A stretch of 64,000 nt of DNA from Nocardioides sp. GY 10113 (GTDB taxonomy: Bacteria > Actinomycetota > Actinomycetes > Propionibacteriales > Nocardioidaceae): the NCBI RefSeq assembly GCF_004919105.1, contig NZ_STGK01000002.1, positions 62,001 through 126,000 on the forward strand, in the 5' to 3' direction. Both the position numbers and the translations under genes were made by a program. Within the stretch, counting starts at the first letter, position 1, and each line of letters begins with the position of its first letter. Below the pieces are notes generated by a model, which did no database searches, was not told where the DNA came from, and worked only from the letters and a program-made list of their open reading frames with translations. Below are positions 1 to 8,029 of this stretch, piece after piece.

Positions 1-2
1 GC

Positions 3-1244
3 TACGTGGTCGGGGCGCTCTCCAGCGCCTCCGTCGGCTCGCCGAAGGAGATCTTCTCCGCGCTGCTCCCGAACGACCCGTTCTACGACGAGCCGACGCT
101 GACCGGGCTGGAGCCCAACGGCACCCTGCTGAAGGCGAAGCCCGTCGACGTGATGTTCCTGGGCATCCAGCCGGGCAACCTCGATGCCTGGAAGGTGATG
201 TACACGACCCGCGGCCAGCACGGGCAGCAGGTGATCAGCACGGGCATCCTGATGATCCCCGTCGACGGCACCCCGAACCACGAGCGGCCGCTGATCGCCT
301 ACCAGGAGGCCAACGACTCCGTCGGCGCCTACTGCCACCCGAGCACCCAGTGGACCGGGGGCGATCCGCTCGACGGATCGCTGTGGTCGGCGCTCGGACC
401 GCTCGCGCAGATGTTCGGCGGCGGCGCGGCGGTGATGATCAGCGACGTCGGCAACAACGGGGATCCCGAGCCGCACGGCGTCTTCGGCGGGAAGTTCGGC
501 GGCCACGCGCTCCTCGACGGGATCCGCGCCGCGATCGCGGTGCAGGACGCCGACCTCGCCGAGCGCCCCGAGATCGGCGTGTTCGGCATCGCCGGCGGCG
601 GCGTCGGCGCCGCGTTCGCGGCGGAGATCGCCAAGAAGTACGCCCCCGAGCTGCGGATCAAGGGCACCGTGCTCGAGGGCATGGTGGTCGACCTGCAGAG
701 CTTCTTCCGGACGGCCGACGGCTCGATCGGCTCGGGGTTCGTCTTCGCCACGCTGCTCGGGCTCGAGCCGTGGTACCCGGAGTGGGAGCTGGACAGCCAG
801 CTGAACCTCGCCGGCCGGGCGATCGCCAAGCTCTTCCGCACCCAGTGCCAGACCCCGGCGTACTTCATGCTGCCGCTGGTGCCGCTGGACAAGCTCTTCA
901 AGAACGGCGTGAACCCGGCTGACAACCCGATCTTCTTCAAGGCCTTCCAGGAGAACCTGCTCGGCAGCCCGTCCGCGAAGGACCCGGGGCGCGCCGCGCA
1001 CCCGCCGCGCAAGAAGAACCGGATCCTGATCTCCTCCTGCGCCAAGGACGACTCACCGATGTCCCTGGTCCCGGCGAAGGACGCCCGCGACCTGGCCAAG
1101 CGGTACCGCCGCGCGGGCGCGAAGGTGAAGTACGCGCCGACGGACTGCTCGATGAAGCGGTTCATCACCGACCTCTACGGCTGGGGCACCGACCTGTTCG
1201 GGATGCAGACCATCCCGTGGCTCTTCAAGCAGATGCGGCGCTGA
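3..1244 (+). CDS. Secreted lipase-like protein (LIP family fold), 5' end outside window
   Basis: The reading frame is open from the first bases of the window. The equivalent protein at 2946-4316 has about 50 more N-terminal residues including a signal peptide, so the true start lies upstream. The visible 413 residues follow the Candida-type secretory lipase family: DPFY near the start, a two-strand core, HALLDGIRAA before the elbow and KYAPEL after it. The elbow reads GIAGGG where the family has GYSGG, so the nucleophile Ser is Ala (codon 591-593). The C-terminal position expected to hold the catalytic His reads TDCSM, with Cys at 1146-1148. An Asp-rich segment (CAKDDSP) remains. It is probably an exported non-hydrolytic protein; family assignment is firm by pattern, lack of activity is inferred. 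Confidence 0.75.
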   Translation, partial: YVVGALSSASVGSPKEIFSALLPNDPFYDEPTLTGLEPNGTLLKAKPVDVMFLGIQPGNLDAWKVMYTTRGQHGQQVISTGILMIPVDGTPNHERPLIAYQEANDSVGAYCHPSTQWTGGDPLDGSLWSALGPLAQMFGGGAAVMISDVGNNGDPEPHGVFGGKFGGHALLDGIRAAIAVQDADLAERPEIGVFGIAGGGVGAAFAAEIAKKYAPELRIKGTVLEGMVVDLQSFFRTADGSIGSGFVFATLLGLEPWYPEWELDSQLNLAGRAIAKLFRTQCQTPAYFMLPLVPLDKLFKNGVNPADNPIFFKAFQENLLGSPSAKDPGRAAHPPRKKNRILISSCAKDDSPMSLVPAKDARDLAKRYRRAGAKVKYAPTDCSMKRFITDLYGWGTDLFGMQTIPWLFKQMRR

Positions 1245-1425
1245 GGTGGCCCGTCACCCGTCGGCCGCGCCCGCGACACCGCCACGGCCGGCCCATCCCC
1301 CGTCAGGACCACCGTAGCCGACCGAACGTTCACTCACCCTGGGGCACAGCGACGCCTGATCGGGCTCGTTGTCGCGGGTCGCCCCCTTCACTCCACCGAT
1401 CGACGACGCACGAAGGACGTACCCC

Positions 1426-2949
1426 ATGCGCAACCGGATCGCCGGCGGCATCGCCGTCGCGCTCACGACCGGGGTGCTCTCCACGATGGCACCCGCACCG
1501 GCCCAGGCCGCCTGGCCCGCACCGGACTCGTGGCTGAGCATGCTCACCTCCACCCGCGACGCCGCGGCGGCCGCCGCCGCCGCGAGCACCACCTCGATCA
1601 GCTCCTCGAGCACCACCTCGACCAGCTCCTCGACCAGCTCCTCGACCAGCTCCTCGACCAGCTCCTCGACCAGCTCCTCGACCAGCACGGGGCTCTCCAG
1701 CGCGGCCCTGAGTGCGCTGGACCTGCCGCTGACCAACCGGGACGCTTCCGTCGCGACCGGCGGCGTCAACCCGGCGCTGCCCACCGACTCCGCGACGCTG
1801 GGCGCGCTGCTCGACCAGGTCCGCGCGGCCGGCTACGCCCCCACCCGGTACGCCGCGCTGCTGTACCAGTACTGGCTGGCCCGCTCCACCGAGGCCGCCG
1901 GCATCGACCTGGCCACGTGGAACCCGCAGACCACGGCCAAGGCCAACCGCACCAACCTGGTCAGGTCCTACCGCTACTACGAGGACTTCCAGCTCGCGCA
2001 CCGCGAGCTGCAGTGGGCCGGCATGGCCGGCCAGGTCGGCGCCGACTTCGGCGGCGGCCTCGAGGACTTCGAGCTCGCCACCGACCTGCTCGACTGGGCC
2101 CAGCTCTCCACCCTGGTCAACAGGCTGGTAGCGAAGGTCGCCGCGGTCGCCGGCCAGGACTCGATCGACCAGCTGCCCGAGGGTCTGCCCGCCATCGTCG
2201 AGGCCTTCAAGACGGTCAAGCCGGCCGACTTCCGCTGGTTCCTCTCCCGCGTCCTGATCATGCAGAAGAACATCTTCGGCGACCTGATGCCGCTGCACAC
2301 CGCCTACGTGGCCGACGGCGGCCAGCTGACCTCGGTCACCGAGATGATCGAGGCCGGCCTCTACGACGACGTCGACACCTACGCCGGCACCGGCACCGAC
2401 GAGGACGAGGACGGCAACGGCGTCCACGACATGCTCGACACCTGGCGGACCATCGCGACCGGCTGGGACGGGATCTCCGCCGCCGAGGCCGGCCCGATCG
2501 CCGCCGCGAACAAGGAGCTGCTGCGCCGCGAGCAGTACGACGTGATCAGCACGCAGTGGGACGCCGCCCGCGCCTACAAGGGCTCCATCGGCGAGGCGCT
2601 GACCTACCTGATGACGATCATCGCCCACCCGTCGATCGCGGGCGTGCTGCCGCCGCGCGAGGCGAACCCCGTGATCGTCGAGAAGCGGCGCTGGACCGGC
2701 CGCACCGTCGTGGTCACCCTGCCGCTGCCGGACTGGAACTGGTCGGTCTTCGACGAGCGCTGGTCCTGGATCGAGGCGCAGCTGCTGCCCAAGTACGCCG
2801 ACATGGTGATGAACGACTGGGACGCGCTGGAGGAGATCCTCACCAGGCCCTACGACTACCAGCTCGAGTCGGGCCGTCCGCTCCTCAACCTGCCCAAGAT
2901 CCTCTACTCGATGATCACGACCCTCGACGTGAAGGTGGTCCGCAAGTGA
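1426..2949 (+). CDS. Secreted protein of unknown function with Ser/Thr repeat linker
   Basis: I do not recognise this 507-residue protein. It begins at ATG 1426 behind a purine-rich GAAGGA site. It has a signal peptide ending near APAQA (residues about 1-30), then an Ala run and a low-complexity Ser/Thr linker (about residues 46-86) encoded in part by five 12-bp repeats, then a mostly helical domain. Residues about 325-335 read DEDEDGNGVHD, which has the spacing of a calcium-binding DxDxDG loop. Its stop overlaps the start of the downstream lipase-like gene by 4 bp (GTGA), so the two are translationally coupled. With lipase-like genes on both sides, the trio looks like one secreted module. 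The Ser/Thr linker is a plausible flexible or glycosylated stalk; that is inference. Confidence 0.7.
   Translation: MRNRIAGGIAVALTTGVLSTMAPAPAQAAWPAPDSWLSMLTSTRDAAAAAAAASTTSISSSSTTSTSSSTSSSTSSSTSSSTSSSTSTGLSSAALSALDLPLTNRDASVATGGVNPALPTDSATLGALLDQVRAAGYAPTRYAALLYQYWLARSTEAAGIDLATWNPQTTAKANRTNLVRSYRYYEDFQLAHRELQWAGMAGQVGADFGGGLEDFELATDLLDWAQLSTLVNRLVAKVAAVAGQDSIDQLPEGLPAIVEAFKTVKPADFRWFLSRVLIMQKNIFGDLMPLHTAYVADGGQLTSVTEMIEAGLYDDVDTYAGTGTDEDEDGNGVHDMLDTWRTIATGWDGISAAEAGPIAAANKELLRREQYDVISTQWDAARAYKGSIGEALTYLMTIIAHPSIAGVLPPREANPVIVEKRRWTGRTVVVTLPLPDWNWSVFDERWSWIEAQLLPKYADMVMNDWDALEEILTRPYDYQLESGRPLLNLPKILYSMITTLDVKVVRK
1621..1680 (+). repeat. Five tandem 12-bp repeats inside a CDS
   Basis: The unit ACCAGCTCCTCG is repeated five times without a mismatch and encodes a T-S-S-S tetrapeptide each time. 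Degenerate copies lie on the 5' side (about 1592-1620) and a partial unit follows. The unit is a multiple of three, so copy-number change would alter linker length but keep the frame. Confidence 0.95.
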
Positions 2950-4316
2950 GACGGCTCCGCACCACGATCGCCGTGGCCACGGCCGCGGCCCTGGCCACCC
3001 TCGCCGGCACCTCGCTGGCCCCCGCGCAGGCAGCGGACGACGGCTCGGTGTCGGTCACCCCGGCCCTCGGCGACGTCGTCAACGCCTTCGCGGTCGGCAC
3101 GCTCCTGTCCGGCACCCTCGGCAGCCCGAGCGCCAACTTCGAGGCGCTCACCAACTCCGACCCGTTCTACGACGAGACCGGCGTCGACCGGTACGCCGAG
3201 CACGGCACGCTGCTGAAGTCGAAGGCGGTCGACGTCATGTTCCTCGGCTTCCAGCCGGGCAACATCCGTGCCTGGAAGGTGATGTACCCGACCACCGGCG
3301 AGCACGGGGAGAAGGTGATCAGCACCGGCATCCTGATGGTCCCCGACGACGGCAGGCCGGACTGGACCCGGCCGCTGATCGGCTACCAGATGGCCAACGA
3401 CTCCCTCGGCCCGAACTGCCACCCCAGCGGCACCCTGACCGGTTCCAAGCCGATGGACGCGGCGGCCTGGTCGGCACTCGGCCCGTTGGCGATGTTCTTC
3501 GACCGCGGCGCCGCGGTGATGGTCAGCGACGTGGGCAACAACGGCTCCCAGGAGACCCACGGCGTCTTCGCCGGCAAGTTCGCCGGCGCGGCGATGCTGG
3601 ACGGCCTCCGCGCGGCGCTGAACCTCTCGAAGCAGGAGCGCGGCCTGCGCCTCGCCCGGAGCCCGAAGATCGGCCTCTTCGCCGTCGCCGGCGGCGCGGT
3701 CGGCGCCGGGTTCGCCGGCGAGCTGGCCGCGAAGTACACCCCCGAGCTTCGGATCAAGGCCACCGTGCTGGAGGGGATGGTCGTCGACATGAAGACCTTC
3801 TTCAAGTACGCCGACGGCACCATGGGCTCGGGCTTCGCGTTCGCCACCCTGCTCGGCCTGGCCGAGTGGTACCCGGAGTGGCAGATCGACCGGGACCTCA
3901 ACCTGATCGGACGGGCACTGGCGAAGGTCTACCGCAACGTCTGCCAGTCGCCGACGTACTTCGCGCTGCCGTTCGTGCCGCTGAAGTCCCTGTTCAAGGA
4001 TCGGGTCAGCCCCGCGGACCGGCCGAAGTACCAGCAGGCGTTCACCGACAGCCTGCTCGGCCAGGCGGCCACCGGCACGCCGCAGGGCAAGGTGCTGGTC
4101 GCCTCCTGCGAGGAGGACAACTCCCCGCTGCAGCTGATCCCGGCGGAGGACTCCCGCACCCTGGTGCGGTGGTACCAGGAGCAGGGCGTCGACGTCACCT
4201 ACGAACCGACCGACTGCTCGATGGTGCGCCTGCTGACCAACCCCTACGGGTGGGCGACCGACCTGTTCGGGATGCAGACCATCCCGTGGCTGTTCGACAC
4301 CATCGAGGCCAGCTGA
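2946..4316 (+). CDS. Secreted lipase-like protein, paralogue of the gene at 3-1244
   Basis: The protein has 456 residues. GTG 2946 is chosen because it overlaps the previous stop as GTGA and is followed at once by RRLR and a signal peptide ending near APAQA. The body aligns with the window's first gene over its whole length (NSDPFYDE, VDVMFLG, GNNGSQETHG, PWLF near the end). The nucleophile elbow reads AVAGGA, so both the first Gly and the Ser of GYSGG are changed (Ala codon 3687-3689). The His position again reads TDCSM (Cys 4215-4217). Both paralogues also keep a Cys in the preceding ISSC/VASC strand, which could pair with it. Two paralogues sharing the same losses argues for a conserved non-catalytic role rather than decay. 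Confidence 0.8.
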   Translation: MRRLRTTIAVATAAALATLAGTSLAPAQAADDGSVSVTPALGDVVNAFAVGTLLSGTLGSPSANFEALTNSDPFYDETGVDRYAEHGTLLKSKAVDVMFLGFQPGNIRAWKVMYPTTGEHGEKVISTGILMVPDDGRPDWTRPLIGYQMANDSLGPNCHPSGTLTGSKPMDAAAWSALGPLAMFFDRGAAVMVSDVGNNGSQETHGVFAGKFAGAAMLDGLRAALNLSKQERGLRLARSPKIGLFAVAGGAVGAGFAGELAAKYTPELRIKATVLEGMVVDMKTFFKYADGTMGSGFAFATLLGLAEWYPEWQIDRDLNLIGRALAKVYRNVCQSPTYFALPFVPLKSLFKDRVSPADRPKYQQAFTDSLLGQAATGTPQGKVLVASCEEDNSPLQLIPAEDSRTLVRWYQEQGVDVTYEPTDCSMVRLLTNPYGWATDLFGMQTIPWLFDTIEAS

Positions 4317-4347
4317 TCCCCGGGTGACGCTGTCCGCAGCGTGGTGA

Positions 4348-4385
4348 GCGCGGGCCCGGCCGGGACCTCCCGGTCGGGCCCGCGC
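4348..4385 (+). terminator. Rho-independent-type hairpin after the secreted gene cluster
   Basis: An 18-bp GC-rich inverted repeat (4348-4365 against 4368-4385, one G-U pair) with a minimal loop lies 32 bases after the stop of the second lipase-like gene. No T-tract follows, as is usual for actinobacterial terminators. Confidence 0.7.
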
Positions 4386-4503
4386 GCGTCCCGGCCACGG
4401 GTCGCGCCCAGGCCGCGGACCGACGCGCTCGCGGCCGGTGACGATTAGGTCACGATCCTGCACCGGTCAACCGGCTCGGCTCCCGCGGAGGACCGGGCCG
4501 CCC

Positions 4504-4509
4504 TAGGGT
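4504..4509 (+). promoter_or_regulatory. Probable -10 box (TAGGGT) for the amino acid ABC operon
   Basis: TAGGGT ends 8 bases before ATG 4518. Transcription starting about 7-9 bases after the box would begin at or next to the start codon, so the mRNA would be leaderless. No clear -35 hexamer is seen. Confidence 0.45.
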
Positions 4510-4517
4510 CCGGTGCC

Positions 4518-5306
4518 ATGCACAAGCCGCGTATCGCTGCCCTGGCCCTGACCACCATCGCCGCCCTCGCGCTGGGCGCCTGCGGCTCGGACGACGGTGA
4601 GACGACCGACTCCGGCGCCGAGCTGATCAATGCCGGGACGCTGACCGTCTGCTCCGACGTGCCGTACCCGCCGTTCGAGGACTTCGACGAGGACAGCGAC
4701 TCCGGCTTCAAGGGCTTCGACGTCGACATCGTCACCGAGATCGCCGCCCGCCTCGACCTCGAGCTCGTCATCCAGGACTCCTCCTTCGACGCGCTGCAGA
4801 GCGGCCAGGCCCTCAACGCCGGCCAGTGCGACCTGGTCGCCTCGGCGATGACCATCACCGAGGACCGCGCGAAGAACCTCGACTTCTCCGAGGGCTACTA
4901 CGACTCCGAGCAGTCCCTGCTCGTGCCGGCCGGCAGCGACATCGCCTCGATCGGCGACCTCGACGGCAAGAAGGTCGGCGTCCAGCAGGGCACCACCGGC
5001 AAGGCGTACGCGGAGGAGAACGCCTCCGGCGCCGAGATCATCACCTTCCCCAGCGACGCCGAGATGTTCCAGGCGATCAAGGCCGACCAGGTCGACGCGC
5101 TCCTCCAGGACCTCCCCGTCAACATCGAGCACACCCGGACCGACAAGTTCGAGGTCGTCGAGAAGTTCGCGACCGACGAGCAGTACGGCTTCGCGATGAA
5201 GAAGGGCAACAGCGGTCTGGTCGACGAGGTCGACGGTGCGCTCGACGACATGCGCGGCGACGGCACCTACGACGACATCTACAACAAGTACTTCGCGACC
5301 AACTGA
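4518..5306 (+). CDS. Polar amino acid ABC transporter, substrate-binding lipoprotein (GlnH-like)
   Basis: The 262-residue protein is a periplasmic-binding-type family 3 receptor. The signal sequence ends in the lipobox LGAC (Cys about residue 21), so it is a lipoprotein anchored outside the membrane. It then shows the family opening AGTLTVCSDVPYPPFE and the GFDVDIVTEIA and SAMTITEDRAKNLDFS segments that shape the ligand cleft, as in glutamine/glutamate or arginine receptors. Permease and ATPase genes follow within 5 bp and by overlap, giving a complete three-gene importer. The exact ligand cannot be read from sequence. The gene lies just after a probable leaderless promoter. Confidence 0.9.
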   Translation: MHKPRIAALALTTIAALALGACGSDDGETTDSGAELINAGTLTVCSDVPYPPFEDFDEDSDSGFKGFDVDIVTEIAARLDLELVIQDSSFDALQSGQALNAGQCDLVASAMTITEDRAKNLDFSEGYYDSEQSLLVPAGSDIASIGDLDGKKVGVQQGTTGKAYAEENASGAEIITFPSDAEMFQAIKADQVDALLQDLPVNIEHTRTDKFEVVEKFATDEQYGFAMKKGNSGLVDEVDGALDDMRGDGTYDDIYNKYFATN

Positions 5307-5311
5307 TCGCC

Positions 5312-6118
5312 ATGAAGCGAACGACCAAGGCTCGGGCCTGGCGTTGGGGGCTCAACGTCGCGGTCGTCGCGGCGATCGTCGGCCTGGCGCTGGCGGCCGA
5401 CTGGCCGACGATCAAGGAGAACTTCTGGAACTCCGACGGCGTCGCGTTCACCGACGGCAACTGGGGTGACCTGATCACGATCGGCGTGGTCAACACCATC
5501 AAGTACACCGCGATCGCGTTCGGCGGCGGGCTGGCGCTGGCGTTGATGCTGGCGCTGGCCCGGCTCTCCCCGATCACGACGCTGCGGTGGCTGGCCACGG
5601 CGTACGTGGAGTTCTTCCGCGGGCTGCCGGCGCTGATCGTCATCCTGTTCATGGGCTTCGGCGTGCCGATCGCCTTCCAGTGGAAACCGCCGGGCGGGTT
5701 GATCGGCGCCGGCCTGATCGCCCTGATCATGGTCGCCAGCGCCTACATGGCCGAGACTCTGCGCGCAGGCATCCAGGCGGTGCCGACCGGGCAGATGGAG
5801 GCGGCGCGGTCGCTGGGCATGAAGCCCGGGGCCACGATGTTCAAGGTGATCCTGCCGCAGGCCTTCCGGATCGTGATCCCGCCGCTGACCAACGAGTTCG
5901 TGCTGCTGATCAAGGACACCGCGCTGCTCTTCGTCCTCGGCGCCGCGTTCGACGAGCGCGAGCTCACCACGGTGGCCAGGGACTTCCAGTCCTCCGGTCC
6001 GTCTGCCGGCACCGCCACCAGCCTGATCCAGGCCGCGCTGCTCTACCTGGTGATCACCATCCCCCTCACCCAGCTCGTCGCCTGGCAGGAGCGCCGGCAG
6101 AGGAAGGCGACCCGATGA
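5312..6118 (+). CDS. Polar amino acid ABC transporter, permease
   Basis: This 268-residue inner-membrane protein starts at ATG 5312, 5 bp after the receptor gene. It has an N-terminal membrane helix, a loop of about 40 residues, then the HisM/GlnP-type core of about five helices. The EAA-type cytoplasmic loop that contacts the ATPase is present ([23 protein letters not shown] is the region; key residues are EAA and the Gly about six residues on), and TFVEFFRG-like [12 protein letters not shown] is typical of the family. Its stop overlaps the ATPase start as ATGA. One permease gene implies a homodimer or an unlinked partner. Confidence 0.9.
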   Translation: MKRTTKARAWRWGLNVAVVAAIVGLALAADWPTIKENFWNSDGVAFTDGNWGDLITIGVVNTIKYTAIAFGGGLALALMLALARLSPITTLRWLATAYVEFFRGLPALIVILFMGFGVPIAFQWKPPGGLIGAGLIALIMVASAYMAETLRAGIQAVPTGQMEAARSLGMKPGATMFKVILPQAFRIVIPPLTNEFVLLIKDTALLFVLGAAFDERELTTVARDFQSSGPSAGTATSLIQAALLYLVITIPLTQLVAWQERRQRKATR

Positions 6119-6888
6119 CCTCGACGTCCATGACGCCCACAGCCGAGCCGGGGGCCACCGTGCCCGCGATCGACGTGCGGGGCCTGCACAAGTACTTCGG
6201 CGAGAACGAGGTGCTCAAGGGCATCGACTTCTCGGTGAACCCCGGCCAGGTGGTCTGCGTGATCGGGCCGTCCGGGTCCGGCAAGTCGACGCTGCTGCGC
6301 TGCGTGAACCGGCTGGAGGAGCCCACGTCGGGAGAGATCCTGATCGAGGGCATCGACATCTGCGACCCCGAGGTGGACCTGGACAAGGTCCGCTCCCGGA
6401 TCGGCATGGTCTTCCAGCAGTTCAACCTCTTCCCGCACCTGTCGGTGATGAAGAACCTCACCCTGGCCCAGCGCTCGGTCCACGGCCGCAGCCGGAGCGA
6501 GGCGGTCGAGGTGGCGCGACGCAACCTCGCCAAGGTCGGCCTCGACCACAAGGAGGACGCCTACCCGGCGCACCTCTCCGGCGGCCAGCAGCAGCGGGTG
6601 GCGATCGCCCGAGCGCTGTCGATGGACCCGGACATGATGCTCTTCGACGAGCCGACCAGCGCGCTGGACCCCGAGCTCGTCGGCGACGTGCTCGGCGTCA
6701 TGCAGGAGCTGGCCCAGGAGGGCATGACGATGATGGTCGTCACCCACGAGATGGGCTTCGCCCGCGAGGTGGGCGACAAGGTCGTCTTCATGGACGGCGG
6801 CGTCGTCGTCGAGGAGGGCATGCCCGAGGAGGTCCTGGACGACCCGCAGCACGAGCGGACCCAGGCGTTCCTCTCCAAGGTCCTCTGA
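6115..6888 (+). CDS. Polar amino acid ABC transporter, ATP-binding protein (GlnQ-like)
   Basis: The protein has 257 residues and a complete nucleotide-binding domain. Walker A is GPSGSGKST (about residue 55), the Q-loop is FQQFNLFPH, the signature is LSGGQQQR, Walker B is [11 protein letters not shown] and the switch His is in VVTHEMGFA. The FNLFPH and [10 protein letters not shown] segments are typical of polar amino acid importers. An N-terminal extension of about 20 Thr/Pro-rich residues precedes the domain. ATG 6115 overlaps the permease stop by 4 bp. A strong hairpin ends the operon 19 bases downstream. Confidence 0.92.
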   Translation: MTSTSMTPTAEPGATVPAIDVRGLHKYFGENEVLKGIDFSVNPGQVVCVIGPSGSGKSTLLRCVNRLEEPTSGEILIEGIDICDPEVDLDKVRSRIGMVFQQFNLFPHLSVMKNLTLAQRSVHGRSRSEAVEVARRNLAKVGLDHKEDAYPAHLSGGQQQRVAIARALSMDPDMMLFDEPTSALDPELVGDVLGVMQELAQEGMTMMVVTHEMGFAREVGDKVVFMDGGVVVEEGMPEEVLDDPQHERTQAFLSKVL

Positions 6889-6906
6889 GGACACCGCCTC
6901 GCGGAT

Positions 6907-6947
6907 GCAGCAGGGCCCGGACGGATCAGCCGTCCGGGCCCTGCTGC
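6907..6947 (+). terminator. Terminator of the amino acid ABC operon
   Basis: A perfect 18-bp stem (6907-6924 with 6930-6947) with a 5-base loop ATCAG lies just after the ATPase gene. Confidence 0.85.
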
Positions 6948-7039
6948 TGTCCAGGCACGGCGAGAGCGCTGCGACCGGGTGCGCGGCTCCGGAGCAGTGA
7001 GTGACAGCCCGATCGTCCATCGCGATGCAGACTGTCATC

Positions 7040-7145
7040 TAACACGCTGTTGCACGCGGTGGCCGGCCGTTGCGGACCCTTCGAGCCCGCTGGAACGGCC
7101 CGCCAGCAACGCGAACTGTCTCCGGGCGCGCGCAACAGCGTGTTA
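7040..7145. repeat. 106-bp element bounded by perfect 14-bp inverted repeats
   Basis: TAACACGCTGTTGC at 7040-7053 is exactly complementary to the segment at 7132-7145. Inside the ends, the left arm (about 7054-7075) and the right arm (about 7095-7115) are also partly complementary (GGCCGGCCGTTGC against GGCCCGCCAGCAAC), so the whole unit could fold into a long imperfect hairpin. I see no clear target-site duplication at the edges. It could be a MITE-like element or a structured RNA. Confidence 0.6.
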
Positions 7146-7246
7146 CATGGCAACGCCGAGCCACCACCGCCGCCACCCCACCAGGGGCCCGCGCGGCCGG
7201 CAGATCGACGTTCTCGGCGGGAGCACGCGTGCGAATCAGCACGCAC

Positions 7247-7289
7247 GGCACGGGGCCCCGGACGGTTCAACCGTCCGGGGCCCCGTGCC
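7247..7289 (-). terminator. Terminator of the liv operon
   Basis: A perfect 19-bp stem (7247-7265 with 7271-7289) with a 5-base loop TTCAA lies 20 bases past the livF stop. It may work in both directions. Confidence 0.85.
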
Positions 7290-7309
7290 GTTTCAGCGGG
7301 TACGACGTC

Positions 7310-8029
7310 TCAGACGTCGCCGCCCAGGTACGCCGCCTTCACCGAGTCGTCCCCGGCGAGCTCGGCGCCGGTGCCGGAGCGGACGATCTCGCCCGTCTCC
7401 AGGATGTGCGCCTCGTCGGAGCGCTTGAGCGCCTGGGCGGCGTTCTGCTCCACGAGGAGCACGGTGGTGCCCTGCTGGTTGATCTCCGTGACGATGTTGA
7501 AGATCTGCTGGATGAGCTTGGGGGCCAGCCCCATCGACGGCTCGTCCAGCAGGAGCAGGCGCGGCCGCGCCATCAGCGCCCGGCCGATCGCGAGCATCTG
7601 CTGCTCGCCGCCGGACATCGTGCCCGCGATCTGGTCGATCCGCTCCTGCAACCGGGGGAAGAGCGTCAGCACCCGGTCCATGTCCTCCCGGTAGGCGGCC
7701 GACTTGCGGTCGCTCCGGTGGTAGGCGCCCATGTCCAGGTTCTCGCGGACCGTCATGCCGACGAAGCAGCGCCGCCCCTCCGGCGACTGGCCGATGCCGA
7801 GCTTGACCCGGTCGTAGGGCGGGACGTGCGTGATGTCCTTGCCCTCGAACTTGACCGTGCCGGCCCGCACCTTCCGCAACCCGGAGATCGTCTTCAGCGT
7901 GGTCGTCTTGCCCGCGCCGTTCGCGCCGATCAGCGTGGTGACCGTCCCCTCCGGCACGCCGAAGGAGATGTCACGGATCGCCTCGATGTGCCCGTAGTTG
8001 ACACAGAGGCCCTCGACCTCAAGAAGCAT
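7310..8029 (-). CDS. livF: Branched-chain amino acid ABC transporter, ATP-binding protein LivF
   Basis: This 239-residue ATPase carries Walker A GANGAGKTT, signature SGGEQQM and Walker B LLLLDEPSMGLAP. The last is typical of LivF, with MGLAP after the Walker B Glu. A switch His is replaced by the LivF-style VLLVEQN motif. It is the final gene of a minus-strand livK-H-M-G-F series. Its ATG overlaps the livG stop by 11 bp, and the gene ends before a strong terminator. The complex imports branched-chain or related amino acids. Confidence 0.93.
   Translation of the reverse strand: MLLEVEGLCVNYGHIEAIRDISFGVPEGTVTTLIGANGAGKTTTLKTISGLRKVRAGTVKFEGKDITHVPPYDRVKLGIGQSPEGRRCFVGMTVRENLDMGAYHRSDRKSAAYREDMDRVLTLFPRLQERIDQIAGTMSGGEQQMLAIGRALMARPRLLLLDEPSMGLAPKLIQQIFNIVTEINQQGTTVLLVEQNAAQALKRSDEAHILETGEIVRSGTGAELAGDDSVKAAYLGGDV

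Larger units (their letters stand above)
6889..7309. other. Intergenic region between convergent transporter operons
   Basis: This stretch has no convincing gene. It contains the glnQ-like operon terminator (6907-6947), an inverted-repeat element (7040-7145) and the livF-side terminator (7247-7289). Open frames cross it on both strands, but they are Cys/Arg-rich, have no ribosome site and no recognisable domain. Confidence 0.7.

Noticed and set aside
1592..1683. Possible CRISPR-like array
   Set aside because: Units are contiguous 12-mers with no spacers and lie inside a gene.
1254..1784. Minus-strand frame with repeated LVEE units
   Set aside because: It is the complement of the 12-bp repeats and has no support as a gene.
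1530..4316. Fusion of the repeat-linker region with the second lipase-like protein in one frame
   Set aside because: The upstream 470 codons are an off-frame reading of the linker gene; the GTG at 2946 with its own signal peptide is the real start.
7050..7309. Open frames on both strands in the gap before livF
   Set aside because: Arg/Cys/Pro-rich frames on each strand through an inverted repeat and a terminator; no start signal.
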